Positions 1-8,803 of a stretch of DNA of 64,000 nt are shown here, piece after piece. Position numbers and translations under genes: made by a program. Under the pieces are notes generated by a model. That model saw nothing but the letters and a program-made list of their open reading frames with translations, was not told the DNA's origin and did no database searches. The DNA comes from Clostridium sp. D43t1_170807_H7. GTDB taxonomy: Bacteria; Bacillota; Clostridia; Clostridiales; Clostridiaceae. The first letter of the stretch is position 1; each line of letters begins with the position of its first letter. Location of the stretch: the NCBI RefSeq assembly GCF_015555905.1, contig NZ_JADNLK010000011.1, forward strand, positions 23,774 to 87,773. The letters are read 5' to 3'.

Positions 1-5
1 ACAAA

Positions 6-1199
6 ATGGCAAAGCAAAAGTTCGAAAGAAGTAAACCACACGTAAATATCGGAACAATCGGTCACGTAGACCACGGTAAGACTACATTAACAGCTGCTAT
101 CACAACAGTATTAGCAAACAGAGGATTCGCAGAAGCGTTCAACTATGCTGATATCGATAGAGCTCCAGAAGAAAAAGAAAGAGGAATCACAATCAACACA
201 GCTCACGTTGAATACGAAACAGAAAACAGACACTATGCTCACGTTGACTGTCCAGGACACGCTGACTACGTTAAGAACATGATCACTGGTGCTGCACAAA
301 TGGATGGAGCTATCTTAGTTTGTTCAGCTGCAGACGGTCCAATGCCTCAAACAAGAGAGCACATACTACTAGCTTCAAGAGTTGGTGTTGACTACATCGT
401 TGTTTTCTTAAACAAAGCAGATATGGTTGACGATGAAGAATTATTAGAATTAGTTGAAATGGAAGTTAGAGAATTATTATCTGAATACAACTTCCCAGGA
501 GATGACATTCCAGTAATCAAAGGATCAGCTTTAAGAGCATTAGAAAACCCAACAGATCCAGAAGCAACAGCTTGCATCATGGAATTAATGGATGCTGTAG
601 ATAACTACATCCCAACTCCAGAAAGAGCAACAGATAAGCCATTCTTAATGCCAATCGAAGACGTATTTACAATCACTGGTAGAGGAACAGTTGCAACAGG
701 AAGAGTTGAAAGAGGAGTTCTTCACGTATCAGACGAAGTAGAAATCGTTGGATTAACAGAAGAAAAGAGAAAAGTTGTTGTTACAGGAATCGAAATGTTC
801 AGAAAGTTATTAGATGAAGCACAAGCTGGAGATAACATCGGAGCATTATTAAGAGGTGTTCAAAGAACTGAAATCGAAAGAGGTCAAGTTTTAGCAAAAG
901 TTGGATCAGTAAATCCACACAGCAAGTTCGTAGGTCAAGTATACGTACTTAAGAAAGATGAAGGTGGAAGACATACTCCATTCTTCGATGGATACAGACC
1001 ACAATTCTACTTCAGAACAACAGACGTTACAGGATCAATCAAATTACCAGAAGGAATGGAAATGGTTATGCCTGGAGACCACATCGATATGAACGTTGAG
1101 TTAATCACTCAAGTAGCTATGGATGAAGGTTTAAGATTCGCTATCAGAGAAGGTGGAAGAACTGTAGGTTCAGGAGTTGTTACTTCTATAATCGAATAG
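6..1199 (+). CDS. tuf: Elongation factor Tu (first copy)
   Basis: GTPase that delivers aminoacyl-tRNA to the ribosomal A site in the cytoplasm. The 397-residue protein has the G1 loop GHVDHGKT (residues 19-26), an effector region with RGIT, DCPGH, NKAD and GSAL, then the two beta-barrel domains ending [10 protein letters not shown]. It is full length for the family. The start ATG lies five bases inside the window, so its ribosome-binding site and promoter are not visible. The protein is identical to the copy at 16115, and I saw only one synonymous base difference (GAT here, GAC there, at 305/16414). Followed by rpmG-secE-nusG. Confidence 0.98.
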   Translation: MAKQKFERSKPHVNIGTIGHVDHGKTTLTAAITTVLANRGFAEAFNYADIDRAPEEKERGITINTAHVEYETENRHYAHVDCPGHADYVKNMITGAAQMDGAILVCSAADGPMPQTREHILLASRVGVDYIVVFLNKADMVDDEELLELVEMEVRELLSEYNFPGDDIPVIKGSALRALENPTDPEATACIMELMDAVDNYIPTPERATDKPFLMPIEDVFTITGRGTVATGRVERGVLHVSDEVEIVGLTEEKRKVVVTGIEMFRKLLDEAQAGDNIGALLRGVQRTEIERGQVLAKVGSVNPHSKFVGQVYVLKKDEGGRHTPFFDGYRPQFYFRTTDVTGSIKLPEGMEMVMPGDHIDMNVELITQVAMDEGLRFAIREGGRTVGSGVVTSIIE

Positions 1200-1222
1200 T
1201 AGTAGTTTTACTTAATATAGAT

Positions 1223-1250
1223 AAGGACTGGGTTAGTTTACCTAGTCCTT
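1223..1250 (+). terminator. Weak terminator-like hairpin after tuf
   Basis: Ten-base-pair stem with one G-U pair (1223-1232 with 1241-1250) and an 8-base loop. No T-run follows, so readthrough or RNA processing is as likely as termination. Confidence 0.45.
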
Positions 1251-1266
1251 TACAAAGCTAATATTA

Positions 1267-1295
1267 TTGACATAATATCGGTTTTGTGGTAAGGT
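1267..1295 (+). promoter_or_regulatory. Candidate promoter for rpmG-secE-nusG
   Basis: TTGACA at 1267-1272, 17-base spacer, TAAGGT at 1290-1295. The -35 is perfect and the -10 is weak. It lies between the tuf hairpin and rpmG, where a fresh start for the operon is expected. Confidence 0.5.
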
Positions 1296-1374
1296 GTTTA
1301 AGTAATTAACGAAATAGATAACACAATATCATATAGACTTATATAATTATTTGGATAAACTGGAGGTGCAGACT

Positions 1375-1524
1375 GTGAGAGTTAAGGTAACATTAGCATG
1401 CACAGAGTGTAAGCAAAGAAATTACAACACAATGAAAAATAAGAAAAACAACCCAGACAGAATGGAAATGAATAAATATTGCAGATTCTGTAAAAAACAC
1501 ACACAACACAAAGAAACTAAATAG
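1375..1524 (+). CDS. rpmG: 50S ribosomal protein L33
   Basis: Small large-subunit protein of 49 residues. It carries two CxxC pairs (Cys9/Cys12 and Cys36/Cys39), so this is the zinc-binding C+ form of L33. The start is GTG at 1375 preceded by a GGAGG-type site (1362-1366). It is the first gene of the rpmG-secE-nusG cluster, the usual bacterial arrangement. Confidence 0.95.
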   Translation: MRVKVTLACTECKQRNYNTMKNKKNNPDRMEMNKYCRFCKKHTQHKETK

Positions 1525-1574
1525 TTCGCTTTAGAGTGATGACACATACTCGCAATAGTTAAGGATGTGAAGTA

Positions 1575-1811
1575 ATGGCTATTAAAGAAAATGTAAATGT
1601 AAATATTAATACTAAGACTTCTGAAAAAAGAGGGATTTCTAAGTTTTTTAGAGAGCTTAAGGCAGAGGTTAAAAGAATAACTTGGCCTTCTAAAGATGAC
1701 ACAAAAAAAGCGTTAATTGCAGTAGGCGTAGTCGTACTAATATATATTGTATTAGTAGGCGGGTTAGATTATATTTTTACAAACCTCTTTAAATTGATCT
1801 TCAAACTATAA
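1575..1811 (+). CDS. secE: Preprotein translocase subunit SecE
   Basis: Essential small subunit of the SecYEG channel in the cytoplasmic membrane. The 78 residues comprise a charged amphipathic stretch with the family motif around residues 24-38 (ELKAEVKRITWPS) and one transmembrane helix at about residues 46-66, the usual single-span Gram-positive form. A ribosome-binding site (AAGGATG) precedes ATG 1575. Neighbours rpmG and nusG match the conserved operon. SecY, its partner, is encoded at 27548. Confidence 0.96.
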   Translation: MAIKENVNVNINTKTSEKRGISKFFRELKAEVKRITWPSKDDTKKALIAVGVVVLIYIVLVGGLDYIFTNLFKLIFKL

Positions 1812-1813
1812 TG

Positions 1814-1853
1814 AAGGAGGTTTAGGTGAGATTTCTCATCTATAGTAAATATG
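1814..1853 (+). promoter_or_regulatory. nusG translation initiation region with hairpin between Shine-Dalgarno and start
   Basis: The only good Shine-Dalgarno sequence, AAGGAGG at 1814-1820, lies 30 bases before the nusG ATG (1851). Between them is a 7-bp stem (1824-1830 with 1835-1841, one G-U pair) with a 4-base loop. Folding removes 18 bases and leaves an effective spacing of about 12. Alternatively GTG 1826 opens a 10-codon reading frame that ends in TGA 1856-1858, inside the nusG start, which would allow translational coupling. Confidence 0.6.
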
Positions 1854-2372
1854 AGTGAAAGAGCTAGATGGTATGTAGTACACACATATTCAGGATATGA
1901 AAATAAGGTTAAAGCTAACCTTGAAAAAACTATAGAAAACAGAAATCTTGAGCATTTACTTCTTGATATTCAAGTTCCTATGGAGGAAGTTATTGAAGAG
2001 AAAGATGGAAAGCAAAAGGTTTCTTTAAAGAAAAAATTCCCAGGATATGTGTTAGTTAAAATGCTAATGACTGATGAGTCATGGTATGTGGTTAGAAACA
2101 CAAGAGGTGTAACAGGATTTGTTGGACCAGGTTCTAAACCAGTACCTCTTACTGATGAGGAAGTAGAATCAATGGGTGTTGTTGAAATGCCAATTGATAT
2201 TGACTTAGAAGTAGGAGAAAGTGTAAGAGTTATCTCTGGACCACTAAGAGAATTCGTGGCAATAATCCAAGAGATAAGTGTTGAAAAACACAAAATAAAA
2301 GCTTTAATAGATATGTTCGGCAGAGAAACATTAGCTGAACTAGATTTTAACCAAGTTGAGAAATTAGTTTAA
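1851..2372 (+). CDS. nusG: Transcription elongation/antitermination factor NusG
   Basis: Binds RNA polymerase and, in many bacteria, Rho or ribosomal protein S10. The 173 residues have the NGN domain (RWYVVHTYSGYE at 6-17, PGYVLVKM) and a C-terminal KOW domain (about 118-173, with GESVRVISGPLREF). Length is normal. ATG 1851 is chosen because it gives the family N-terminus; its ribosome-binding site is unusually distant (see the 1814-1853 entry). Follows secE. Confidence 0.97.
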   Translation: MSERARWYVVHTYSGYENKVKANLEKTIENRNLEHLLLDIQVPMEEVIEEKDGKQKVSLKKKFPGYVLVKMLMTDESWYVVRNTRGVTGFVGPGSKPVPLTDEEVESMGVVEMPIDIDLEVGESVRVISGPLREFVAIIQEISVEKHKIKALIDMFGRETLAELDFNQVEKLV

Positions 2373-2405
2373 TATATTATATATAAAACTAATGTTTTTA
2401 ATTAA

Positions 2406-2434
2406 GTGGGAGGACAAAAAGTCCGTATTACCAC
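2406..2434 (+). promoter_or_regulatory. L1-type binding site upstream of rplK
   Basis: Stem GTGG (2406-2409) with CCAC (2431-2434), an asymmetric internal loop with GA on the 5' side, then GGAC (2412-2415) with GTCC (2421-2424). The GTGGGAGG...ACCAC layout is the form L1 sites take in bacterial rplK leaders, mimicking its 23S rRNA target. Repression by L1 is inferred. The same architecture recurs at 2899-2925. Confidence 0.65.
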
Positions 2435-2453
2435 AGTATAGGAGGAATAGTAA

Positions 2454-2879
2454 ATGGCTAAGAAAGTAACAGGAATGATTAAATTACAACTTCCTGCAGG
2501 TAAGGCAACACCAGCACCACCAGTAGGTCCAGCATTAGGACAACACGGTGTTAACATTATGGGATTCTGTAAGGAGTTTAACGCAAAGACTGCTAATCAA
2601 GCTGGATTAATAATACCAGTTGTTATAACAGTATACCAAGATAGATCTTTTAGTTTTATCTTAAAGACTCCTCCAGCTGCAGTTCTAATTAAGAAAGAAT
2701 TAGGATTAGAAAGCGGATCAGGAGTTCCAAACAGAACAAAAGTTGGAACATTAACTAAGGATCAAGTTAGAAAGATCGCTGAATTAAAGATGCCAGACTT
2801 AAACGCTGCAACAATCGAAACTGCTATGAGCATGATCGAAGGTACTGCAAGAAGTATGGGTGTTACAATAGCAGAGTAA
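2454..2879 (+). CDS. rplK: 50S ribosomal protein L11
   Basis: Binds the GTPase-associated centre of 23S rRNA and contacts elongation factors. The 141 residues are standard length, with the N-terminal signature [20 protein letters not shown] and the C-terminal RNA-binding domain. The start is preceded by AGGAGG. It lies downstream of an L1-type site and is followed by rplA. Confidence 0.97.
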   Translation: MAKKVTGMIKLQLPAGKATPAPPVGPALGQHGVNIMGFCKEFNAKTANQAGLIIPVVITVYQDRSFSFILKTPPAAVLIKKELGLESGSGVPNRTKVGTLTKDQVRKIAELKMPDLNAATIETAMSMIEGTARSMGVTIAE

Positions 2880-2898
2880 TTCTGAGTTTTTTTAAAAT

Positions 2899-2925
2899 GT
2901 GGGAGGTAAAAACCGCTAAAACCAC
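2899..2925 (+). promoter_or_regulatory. Second L1-type binding site, upstream of rplA
   Basis: GTGG (2899-2902) with CCAC (2922-2925), GA internal loop, then GGT (2905-2907) with ACC (2912-2914). Compared with the rplK copy the upper stem changes from GGAC/GTCC to GGT/ACC, keeping pairing while loop and flank differ. That supports selection on structure. Likely autoregulation by L1 on its own cistron. Confidence 0.65.
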
Positions 2926-2940
2926 GAAGGAGGCATAATA

Positions 2941-3630
2941 ATGGGAAAGAAATATGTTGAAAGTTCAAAATTAGTAGATAAGAACGTTTTATATACACCA
3001 GCTGAAGCATTAGATTTAGCTGTAAAAACTGCAAAAGCTAAGTTCGATGAAACAATCGAATTACACGTAAGATTAGGGGTAGACCCAAGACACGCTGACC
3101 AACAAGTTAGAGGAGCTGTTGTTCTTCCAAACGGAACTGGTAAGACTGTTAAAGTTTTAGTATTTGCTAAAGGTGCTAAAGCGACAGAAGCTCAAGAAGC
3201 AGGAGCAGATTTCGTTGGAGCTGAAGAATTAGTTCAAAAGATCCAAGGTGAAAACTGGTTCGATTACGATGTAGTAGTAGCTACTCCAGATATGATGGGA
3301 GTTGTTGGTAGATTAGGTAGAGTTTTAGGGCCTAAGGGATTAATGCCAAACCCAAAATCAGGAACAGTTACATTTGATGTTGCTAAAGCTATAGCTGACA
3401 TCAAAGCTGGTAAGGTTGAATATAGAGTTGATAAAACTGCTATCGTTCACTGCCCAATCGGAAAAGCTTCATTTGGAGTTGAAAAATTACAACAAAACTT
3501 CCATGCTTTAATGGATGCTTTAGTAAAAGCTAAACCAGCTGCTGCTAAGGGACAATACGTTAAATCAGTATCAGTTTCAAGCACAATGGGACCTGGAGCT
3601 AAAGTTAACCCAACAAAAGTTTTAGATTAA
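2941..3630 (+). CDS. rplA: 50S ribosomal protein L1
   Basis: Forms the mobile L1 stalk at the E site and acts as a translational repressor in many bacteria. The 229 residues are the usual length, including the signature region around residues 120-140 ([20 protein letters not shown]). ATG 2941 follows GAAGGAGG. Candidate L1 target hairpins precede both this gene and rplK, fitting autogenous control. Confidence 0.97.
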   Translation: MGKKYVESSKLVDKNVLYTPAEALDLAVKTAKAKFDETIELHVRLGVDPRHADQQVRGAVVLPNGTGKTVKVLVFAKGAKATEAQEAGADFVGAEELVQKIQGENWFDYDVVVATPDMMGVVGRLGRVLGPKGLMPNPKSGTVTFDVAKAIADIKAGKVEYRVDKTAIVHCPIGKASFGVEKLQQNFHALMDALVKAKPAAAKGQYVKSVSVSSTMGPGAKVNPTKVLD

Positions 3631-3632
3631 TA

Positions 3633-3661
3633 TTGACATAGTGAAATTTACATAGTATAAT
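3633..3661 (+). promoter_or_regulatory. Consensus promoter for rplJ-rplL
   Basis: TTGACA (3633-3638), 17 bases, TATAAT (3656-3661): a full consensus match to a vegetative sigma promoter. The -35 begins two bases after the rplA stop codon. It gives rplJL an independent strong start upstream of the L10 leader. Confidence 0.85.
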
Positions 3662-3671
3662 AAATTTCGTT

Positions 3672-3797
3672 GTGAAAAAAGAGAATACTGTTTCCGTAGA
3701 CAGTAGGTGCCGTAAGGTTTAAAGTGATCGCCTACCTAGGATAACTAGATAAGTGATTGTTTATTTGGTCTTCCTGTGTCTATGGGAAGACCTTTCT
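3672..3797 (+). promoter_or_regulatory. L10 leader with internal attenuator
   Basis: The segment with CCGTAGACAGTAGGTGCCG and GCCTACC (about 3693-3735) pairs to form the L10-binding fold typical of Firmicute rplJ leaders. It is followed by a terminator-like hairpin, GGTCTTCC (3767-3774) with GGAAGACC (3785-3792), then TTTCTT. L10(L12)4 binding favouring termination is the established model for this leader class. Applying it here is inference from position and form. Confidence 0.75.
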
Positions 3798-3840
3798 TAA
3801 TATATATTACAGTTAATAACTGTGAGGAGGTGGACACACA

Positions 3841-4347
3841 GTGATAAAGAAGAACAGACAAATTAAAGAAGCTAAAGTAGCTGAAATTAAGGAAAAGTTA
3901 GAAAAAGCTCAAGGTGTTGCATTAGCTAGCTACCAAGGTTTAACAGTTGAAGAAGATACAATGTTAAGAAAGAGCTTAAGAGAAGCTGGTGTTGAATATA
4001 AAGTTTACAAAAACACATTAGTAACATTAGCTGCTAACGAATTAGGTTTAGGTGATTTAGTTCAATACTTAGAAGGACCAGTTTCTATAGCATTCGGATA
4101 TGAAGATGCTACTGCTCCAGCTAGAGTATTAAATAACTTCGCTAAGGACCACAAGAAGTTAGAATTAAAAGCAGGTATTGTTGACGGTATTGTTTATGAC
4201 AAGGCTGGAGTTGAAAAACTTGCAACAATCCCATCAAAAGAAGTTCTTATTGCAAAACTTCTTGGAAGCTTCAAAGCTCCATTATCAAACCTTGCATACT
4301 TATTAAATGCAATTAAAGAAAAAAAAGAATCAGAGTCAGCTGAATAA
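3841..4347 (+). CDS. rplJ: 50S ribosomal protein L10
   Basis: Base of the L7/L12 stalk: the N-terminal part binds 23S rRNA and the C-terminal helix binds L12 dimers. The 168 residues are normal length, ending in a charged tail. The start is GTG 3841 after GAGGAGG at the normal distance. Transcribed from its own consensus promoter through an autoregulatory-type leader, and followed 33 bases later by rplL. Confidence 0.97.
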   Translation: MIKKNRQIKEAKVAEIKEKLEKAQGVALASYQGLTVEEDTMLRKSLREAGVEYKVYKNTLVTLAANELGLGDLVQYLEGPVSIAFGYEDATAPARVLNNFAKDHKKLELKAGIVDGIVYDKAGVEKLATIPSKEVLIAKLLGSFKAPLSNLAYLLNAIKEKKESESAE

Positions 4348-4380
4348 TAAACTGATAAAATTTTTGGAGGTGCAATTAAA

Positions 4381-4746
4381 ATGACAAGAGAAGAAATCAT
4401 TCAAGCTATAAAAGAAATGACTGTTTTAGAATTAAACGAATTAGTAACTGCTTGCGAAGAGGAGTTTGGTGTTAGCGCTGCTGCTCCAGTTGCTGTTGCT
4501 GGTGGAGCTGTTGCAGGTGCTGCAGCTGAAGAAAAGACTGAGTTTGACGTAGTATTATCAAACGCTGGTTCAAACAAGATCAAAGTAATCAAAGTTGTTA
4601 GAGAAATAACTGGATTAGGATTAAAGGAAGCTAAAGAAATAGTTGACGGAGCTCCTAAGACATTAAAAGAAGCTGTTTCTAAAGAAGAAGCTGAAGACAT
4701 GAAAGCTAAATTAGCTGAAGTTGGAGCTGAAGTAGAAGTTAAGTAA
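4381..4746 (+). CDS. rplL: 50S ribosomal protein L7/L12
   Basis: Multimeric stalk protein that recruits translation factors. The 121 residues have an N-terminal dimerisation domain, an Ala-rich hinge (about 33-50) and a C-terminal domain with [15 protein letters not shown]. Preceded by TTGGAGGTG and followed by a strong terminator. Confidence 0.97.
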   Translation: MTREEIIQAIKEMTVLELNELVTACEEEFGVSAAAPVAVAGGAVAGAAAEEKTEFDVVLSNAGSNKIKVIKVVREITGLGLKEAKEIVDGAPKTLKEAVSKEEAEDMKAKLAEVGAEVEVK

Positions 4747-4762
4747 TTTCTTAATTTAATAT

Positions 4763-4790
4763 AAAAAAGGTGCTTTATAGCACCTTTTTT
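4763..4790 (+). terminator. Rho-independent terminator after rplL
   Basis: Eleven-base-pair stem (4763-4773 with 4780-4790) with a 6-base loop, ending in TTTTTT. Separates rplJL from rpoBC. Confidence 0.9.
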
Positions 4791-4884
4791 ATTGCCTAAA
4801 TGAAAAAAGAAAAAACATAATGAAAATTGTTTTTATCAATACTATTATTAATAAAATGTACTTAATATGCAAATTATAAAAGTA

Positions 4885-4913
4885 TTGACAAAGGAAAATT
4901 GATATGTTACTAT
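4885..4913 (+). promoter_or_regulatory. Promoter for rpoBC
   Basis: TTGACA (4885-4890), 17 bases, TACTAT (4908-4913). It gives a leader of about 150 bases before rpoB. The 328-base gap between rplL and rpoB holds this promoter, the rplL terminator and the hairpin at 5010-5040; I see nothing else in it. Confidence 0.75.
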
Positions 4914-5009
4914 CATAAAATGTACTATTCATTATGGATAATTATATATTCTTGCGAAAATGAGTATAATCGTCAAAAAAATGGTTATACTATAACGTGA
5001 TGCTCTCCG

Positions 5010-5040
5010 AAAGCATAGGTCCCTAGGGAAGTTATGCTTT
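5010..5040 (+). promoter_or_regulatory. Structured leader hairpin upstream of rpoB
   Basis: AAAGCATA (5010-5017) pairs with TATGCTTT (5033-5040). The loop contains TCCCTAGGGA (5020-5029), itself self-complementary. A T-rich stretch follows, so it may act as a partial terminator. I do not recognise it as a named leader family. Confidence 0.5.
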
Positions 5041-5074
5041 TGGTTATTTTACTTTAAACAAGGGGTGAAAATTC

Positions 5075-8000
5075 ATGGTACATCCTGTCCAAGTCGGAAA
5101 AAGAACTAGAATGAGCTTTGCTAAGGTTAAAGATGTAACCGAAATGCCAAACTTAATCGAGGTACAATTAGATTCTTACGAGTGGTTTTTAAGAGAAGGA
5201 TTATTAGAAGTATTTGATGACGTAAATCCTATTTCAAACTTTACTGGTAATCTTGTACTTGAGTTTGTAGACTATAAACTTGATATGGATAATATTAAGT
5301 ACTCAGTGGAAGAGTGTAAGGAAAGAGATTGCACTTATGCGGCTCCACTAAAAGTGTCAGTAAGACTGACAAACAATGAAACAGGAGAAATAAAAGAACA
5401 AGAAGTATTTATGGGAGATTTCCCATTAATGACTGAACAAGGAACTTTTATTATTAATGGTGCTGAAAGAGTTATAGTAAGCCAATTAGTAAGATCTCCA
5501 GGTGTTTACTATAGTAATACTGTTGATAAGAGTGGTAAAAAACTATTTTCATCAACTGTTATTCCTAACAGAGGTGCATGGTTAGAATATGAAACAGATT
5601 CTAATGATGTTATTTATGTTAGAATTGATAAGACTAGAAAGTTACCAATAACAATTTTAGCTAGAGCTATGGGTTATGGAAGTGACCAAGAGCTTTTAGA
5701 CTATTTTGGTGAAGAAGAAAGATTTAAAGCAACAATAGAAAAAGATAACACTAAGACTAAGGAAGAAGCTTTACTTGAGATTTACAAGAGATTAAGACCA
5801 GGTGAGCCACCAACAGTTGATAGTGCCGTGTCTTTAATAGACTCTTTATTCTTTGATGCAAAAAGATATGATTTATCAAGAGTTGGTAGATATAAATTTA
5901 ACAAAAAATTAGCTATTAATCTTAGATTAATAAATCAAATAGCAGCTGCAGATATTATAAACCCTTCAACTGGAGAAATAATGGTTGAGCAAGGTGAAAA
6001 AATAAGCAGAGCTATGGCTTCTGACATACAAAATGCAGGTATAAACTCAGTTGATATTTTAGTAGAAGATAAAGTATTAAGAGTAATAGGAAATCATTTT
6101 GTTGATTTAGAAAAAGTTTTACCTTTTGATGTTAGTGATTTAAACATAAGAGAGGCTGTTCATTATCCTACTCTAATGGAAATATTAGAAAATTATGATG
6201 ATGAGCAATCTATAAAAGAAGAAATCAAAAAGAACATAACTAGATTAATACCTAAGCACATTGTAAGAGATGATATATTTGCAACTATAAGCTATGAGTT
6301 AGGATTAGCTTACGGAGTTGGATATACTGATGATATAGACCATTTAGGTAATAGAAGATTAAGATCTGTAGGTGAATTACTACAAAACCAATTTAGAATT
6401 GGTTTATCAAGAATGGAAAGAGTAGTTAAAGAAAGAATGACTATTCAAGACCAAGAAGCAATTACTCCACAAATGTTAATAAACATTAGACCAGTAGCTG
6501 CAGCTATAAAAGAATTCTTTGGTAGTTCACAATTATCACAATTCATGGATCAAACAAATCCACTTTCAGAATTAACACATAAGAGAAGATTATCTGCATT
6601 AGGGCCAGGAGGTCTTTCAAGAGAAAGAGCTGGTTTCGAAGTAAGAGACGTTCACCATTCACATTATGGTAGAATGTGTCCTATAGAAACTCCAGAAGGA
6701 CCTAACATAGGATTAATTAACTCATTAGCAACATATGCTAAAGTTAACGAGTATGGATTTATTGAAACTCCATATAGAATTATTGATAAAGAAACTGGTA
6801 AAGTTACAGATGAAATAAGATACTTCACAGCTGATGAAGAAGATTTATACTTAATTGCGCAAGCAAAAGAACCAATTGGTGAAGATGGAAGATTCGTTGA
6901 CAGTAGAGTTACTGTTAGACATAAGCATGATATATTACAAGTTAATGCTAAAGATGTAGATTTAATAGACGTTTCACCAAGACAAATAGTTTCAGTTGCA
7001 ACAGCAATGATACCTTTCCTTGAAAATGATGACGCATCTAGAGCACTTATGGGAGCGAACATGCAACGTCAAGCAGTTCCACTATTAAAGCCACAAGCAC
7101 CTATAGTTGGTACAGGAATAGAGTATAGAGCAGCGGCTGATTCAGGAGTATTACCAAAAGCTAAAAATTCAGGTACAGTTGTATATGTAAGTTCTTCAGA
7201 AATCAGAATCAAGAGAGATGTTGATGGTGGAATTGACACATATAAATTACTTAAGTTCAAGAGAAGTAACCCAGGTACTTGTATAAATCAAAGACCTTTA
7301 GTGGATAAGGGTGAAATTGTATTTAAGAATCAAGTTTTAGCTGATGGACCAGCAACTGACCTAGGGGAAATCGCATTAGGAAAGAATATCAGAATGGGAT
7401 TCATTACTTGGGAAGGTTACAACTACGAGGATGCTATGCTTATCTCTGAAGAATTAGTAAGAGACGATGTATTTACTTCTATCCATATTGAAGAATATGA
7501 ATGTGAAGCTAGAGATACTAAGCTAGGACCAGAAGAAATAACAAGAGATATTCCGAACGTAAGTGAAGATGCTCTTAAAGATATAGATGAAAGAGGAATA
7601 ATCAGAATCGGTGCTGAGGTTAGATCAGGAGACGTTCTTGTTGGTAAGGTAACTCCTAAGGGAGAAACTGAATTAACTGCCGAAGAAAGATTATTAAGAG
7701 CTATATTCGGTGAAAAGGCAAGAGAAGTTAGAGATACTTCATTAAGAGTACCACATGGAGAAGCTGGTATTATCGTTGACGTAAAAGTATTTACAAGAGA
7801 AAACGGTGATGACTTAAATCCAGGTGTTAACGAACTTGTAAGATGTTATATAGCTCAAAAGAGAAAAATATCTGTTGGAGATAAGATGGCAGGACGTCAT
7901 GGTAACAAAGGGGTTATTTCTAGAGTTTTACCAGAAGAAGATATGCCATTCTTACCAGATGGTAGACCACTACAAATTTGTTTAAATCCATTAGGGGTTC

Positions 8001-8782
8001 CATCTCGTATGAACATCGGTCAGGTATTAGAAGTTCACTTAGGTTGGGCTGCAAGTGCATTAGGATGGCACATTGCAACACCTGTATTTGATGGTGCAAC
8101 AGAAAAGAATATTGAAGATTGTTTAGAAAAAGCTGGATACAATGCAAATGGAAAGACTGTATTATACGATGGAAGAACTGGAGAACCATTTGATAATGAA
8201 GTTACAGTTGGTATAATGTACATCTTAAAGCTTGCTCACTTAGTTGATGATAAGATCCATGCTAGATCAACAGGTCCATACTCACTAGTTACTCAACAAC
8301 CACTTGGAGGTAAAGCTCAATTTGGTGGTCAAAGATTTGGGGAAATGGAAGTTTGGGCATTAGAAGCTTACGGTGCTGCACATACACTACAAGAAATCTT
8401 AACAGTTAAGTCAGATGACGTTGTAGGTAGAGTTAAAACATACGAAGCAATTGTTAAGGGTGAAAATATCCCTGAACCAGGAGTTCCAGAATCATTTAAG
8501 GTTCTTATAAAAGAACTTCAAGCTTTATGCTTAGATGTTAAAGTATTAAATGAAGATAACGAAGAAGTTAAGTTAAAAGAATTCTCAGATGATGATTCTG
8601 AAGAATTAGAAGTAAATATCGAAGGAACTGAAGAAGTTGTTCCAGAACAATTTACAGGTGACGATAGTTATACAACTAATGATGAGGAAATTGAAGAAGA
8701 TATAGATTATGAATCATTTACTTTAGAAGGTTTCCATGAAGAAGAATTAGAATTAGATGATTTCGTTAATGACGAACACTAA
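5075..8782 (+). CDS. rpoB: DNA-directed RNA polymerase subunit beta
   Basis: Catalytic core subunit of RNA polymerase. The 1235 residues start [15 protein letters not shown], typical of clostridia, after an AGGGGTG site. The rifampicin-binding cluster (about residues 480-540, including [20 protein letters not shown]) looks wild type. The C-terminal clamp region has the invariant [19 protein letters not shown] and [18 protein letters not shown], followed by an acidic tail of about 80 residues rich in Glu/Asp, as in other Clostridium proteins. Cotranscribed with rpoC. Confidence 0.98.
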   Translation: MVHPVQVGKRTRMSFAKVKDVTEMPNLIEVQLDSYEWFLREGLLEVFDDVNPISNFTGNLVLEFVDYKLDMDNIKYSVEECKERDCTYAAPLKVSVRLTNNETGEIKEQEVFMGDFPLMTEQGTFIINGAERVIVSQLVRSPGVYYSNTVDKSGKKLFSSTVIPNRGAWLEYETDSNDVIYVRIDKTRKLPITILARAMGYGSDQELLDYFGEEERFKATIEKDNTKTKEEALLEIYKRLRPGEPPTVDSAVSLIDSLFFDAKRYDLSRVGRYKFNKKLAINLRLINQIAAADIINPSTGEIMVEQGEKISRAMASDIQNAGINSVDILVEDKVLRVIGNHFVDLEKVLPFDVSDLNIREAVHYPTLMEILENYDDEQSIKEEIKKNITRLIPKHIVRDDIFATISYELGLAYGVGYTDDIDHLGNRRLRSVGELLQNQFRIGLSRMERVVKERMTIQDQEAITPQMLINIRPVAAAIKEFFGSSQLSQFMDQTNPLSELTHKRRLSALGPGGLSRERAGFEVRDVHHSHYGRMCPIETPEGPNIGLINSLATYAKVNEYGFIETPYRIIDKETGKVTDEIRYFTADEEDLYLIAQAKEPIGEDGRFVDSRVTVRHKHDILQVNAKDVDLIDVSPRQIVSVATAMIPFLENDDASRALMGANMQRQAVPLLKPQAPIVGTGIEYRAAADSGVLPKAKNSGTVVYVSSSEIRIKRDVDGGIDTYKLLKFKRSNPGTCINQRPLVDKGEIVFKNQVLADGPATDLGEIALGKNIRMGFITWEGYNYEDAMLISEELVRDDVFTSIHIEEYECEARDTKLGPEEITRDIPNVSEDALKDIDERGIIRIGAEVRSGDVLVGKVTPKGETELTAEERLLRAIFGEKAREVRDTSLRVPHGEAGIIVDVKVFTRENGDDLNPGVNELVRCYIAQKRKISVGDKMAGRHGNKGVISRVLPEEDMPFLPDGRPLQICLNPLGVPSRMNIGQVLEVHLGWAASALGWHIATPVFDGATEKNIEDCLEKAGYNANGKTVLYDGRTGEPFDNEVTVGIMYILKLAHLVDDKIHARSTGPYSLVTQQPLGGKAQFGGQRFGEMEVWALEAYGAAHTLQEILTVKSDDVVGRVKTYEAIVKGENIPEPGVPESFKVLIKELQALCLDVKVLNEDNEEVKLKEFSDDDSEELEVNIEGTEEVVPEQFTGDDSYTTNDEEIEEDIDYESFTLEGFHEEELELDDFVNDEH

Positions 8783-8803
8783 AATTGAAGGGAGGATATA
8801 CCC

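Noticed and set aside
111..299. Minus-strand reading frames inside tuf, rpoB, rpoC and other genes
   Set aside because: They mirror strongly biased codon use on the coding strand, lack ribosome-binding sites and show no family features.
1251..1374. tRNA gene between tuf and rpmG
   Set aside because: I looked for a cloverleaf and TTC-loop sequence and found none.
3672..3797. Novel riboswitch before rplJ
   Set aside because: Position, conserved bases and attenuator match the known L10 leader, so it is not new.
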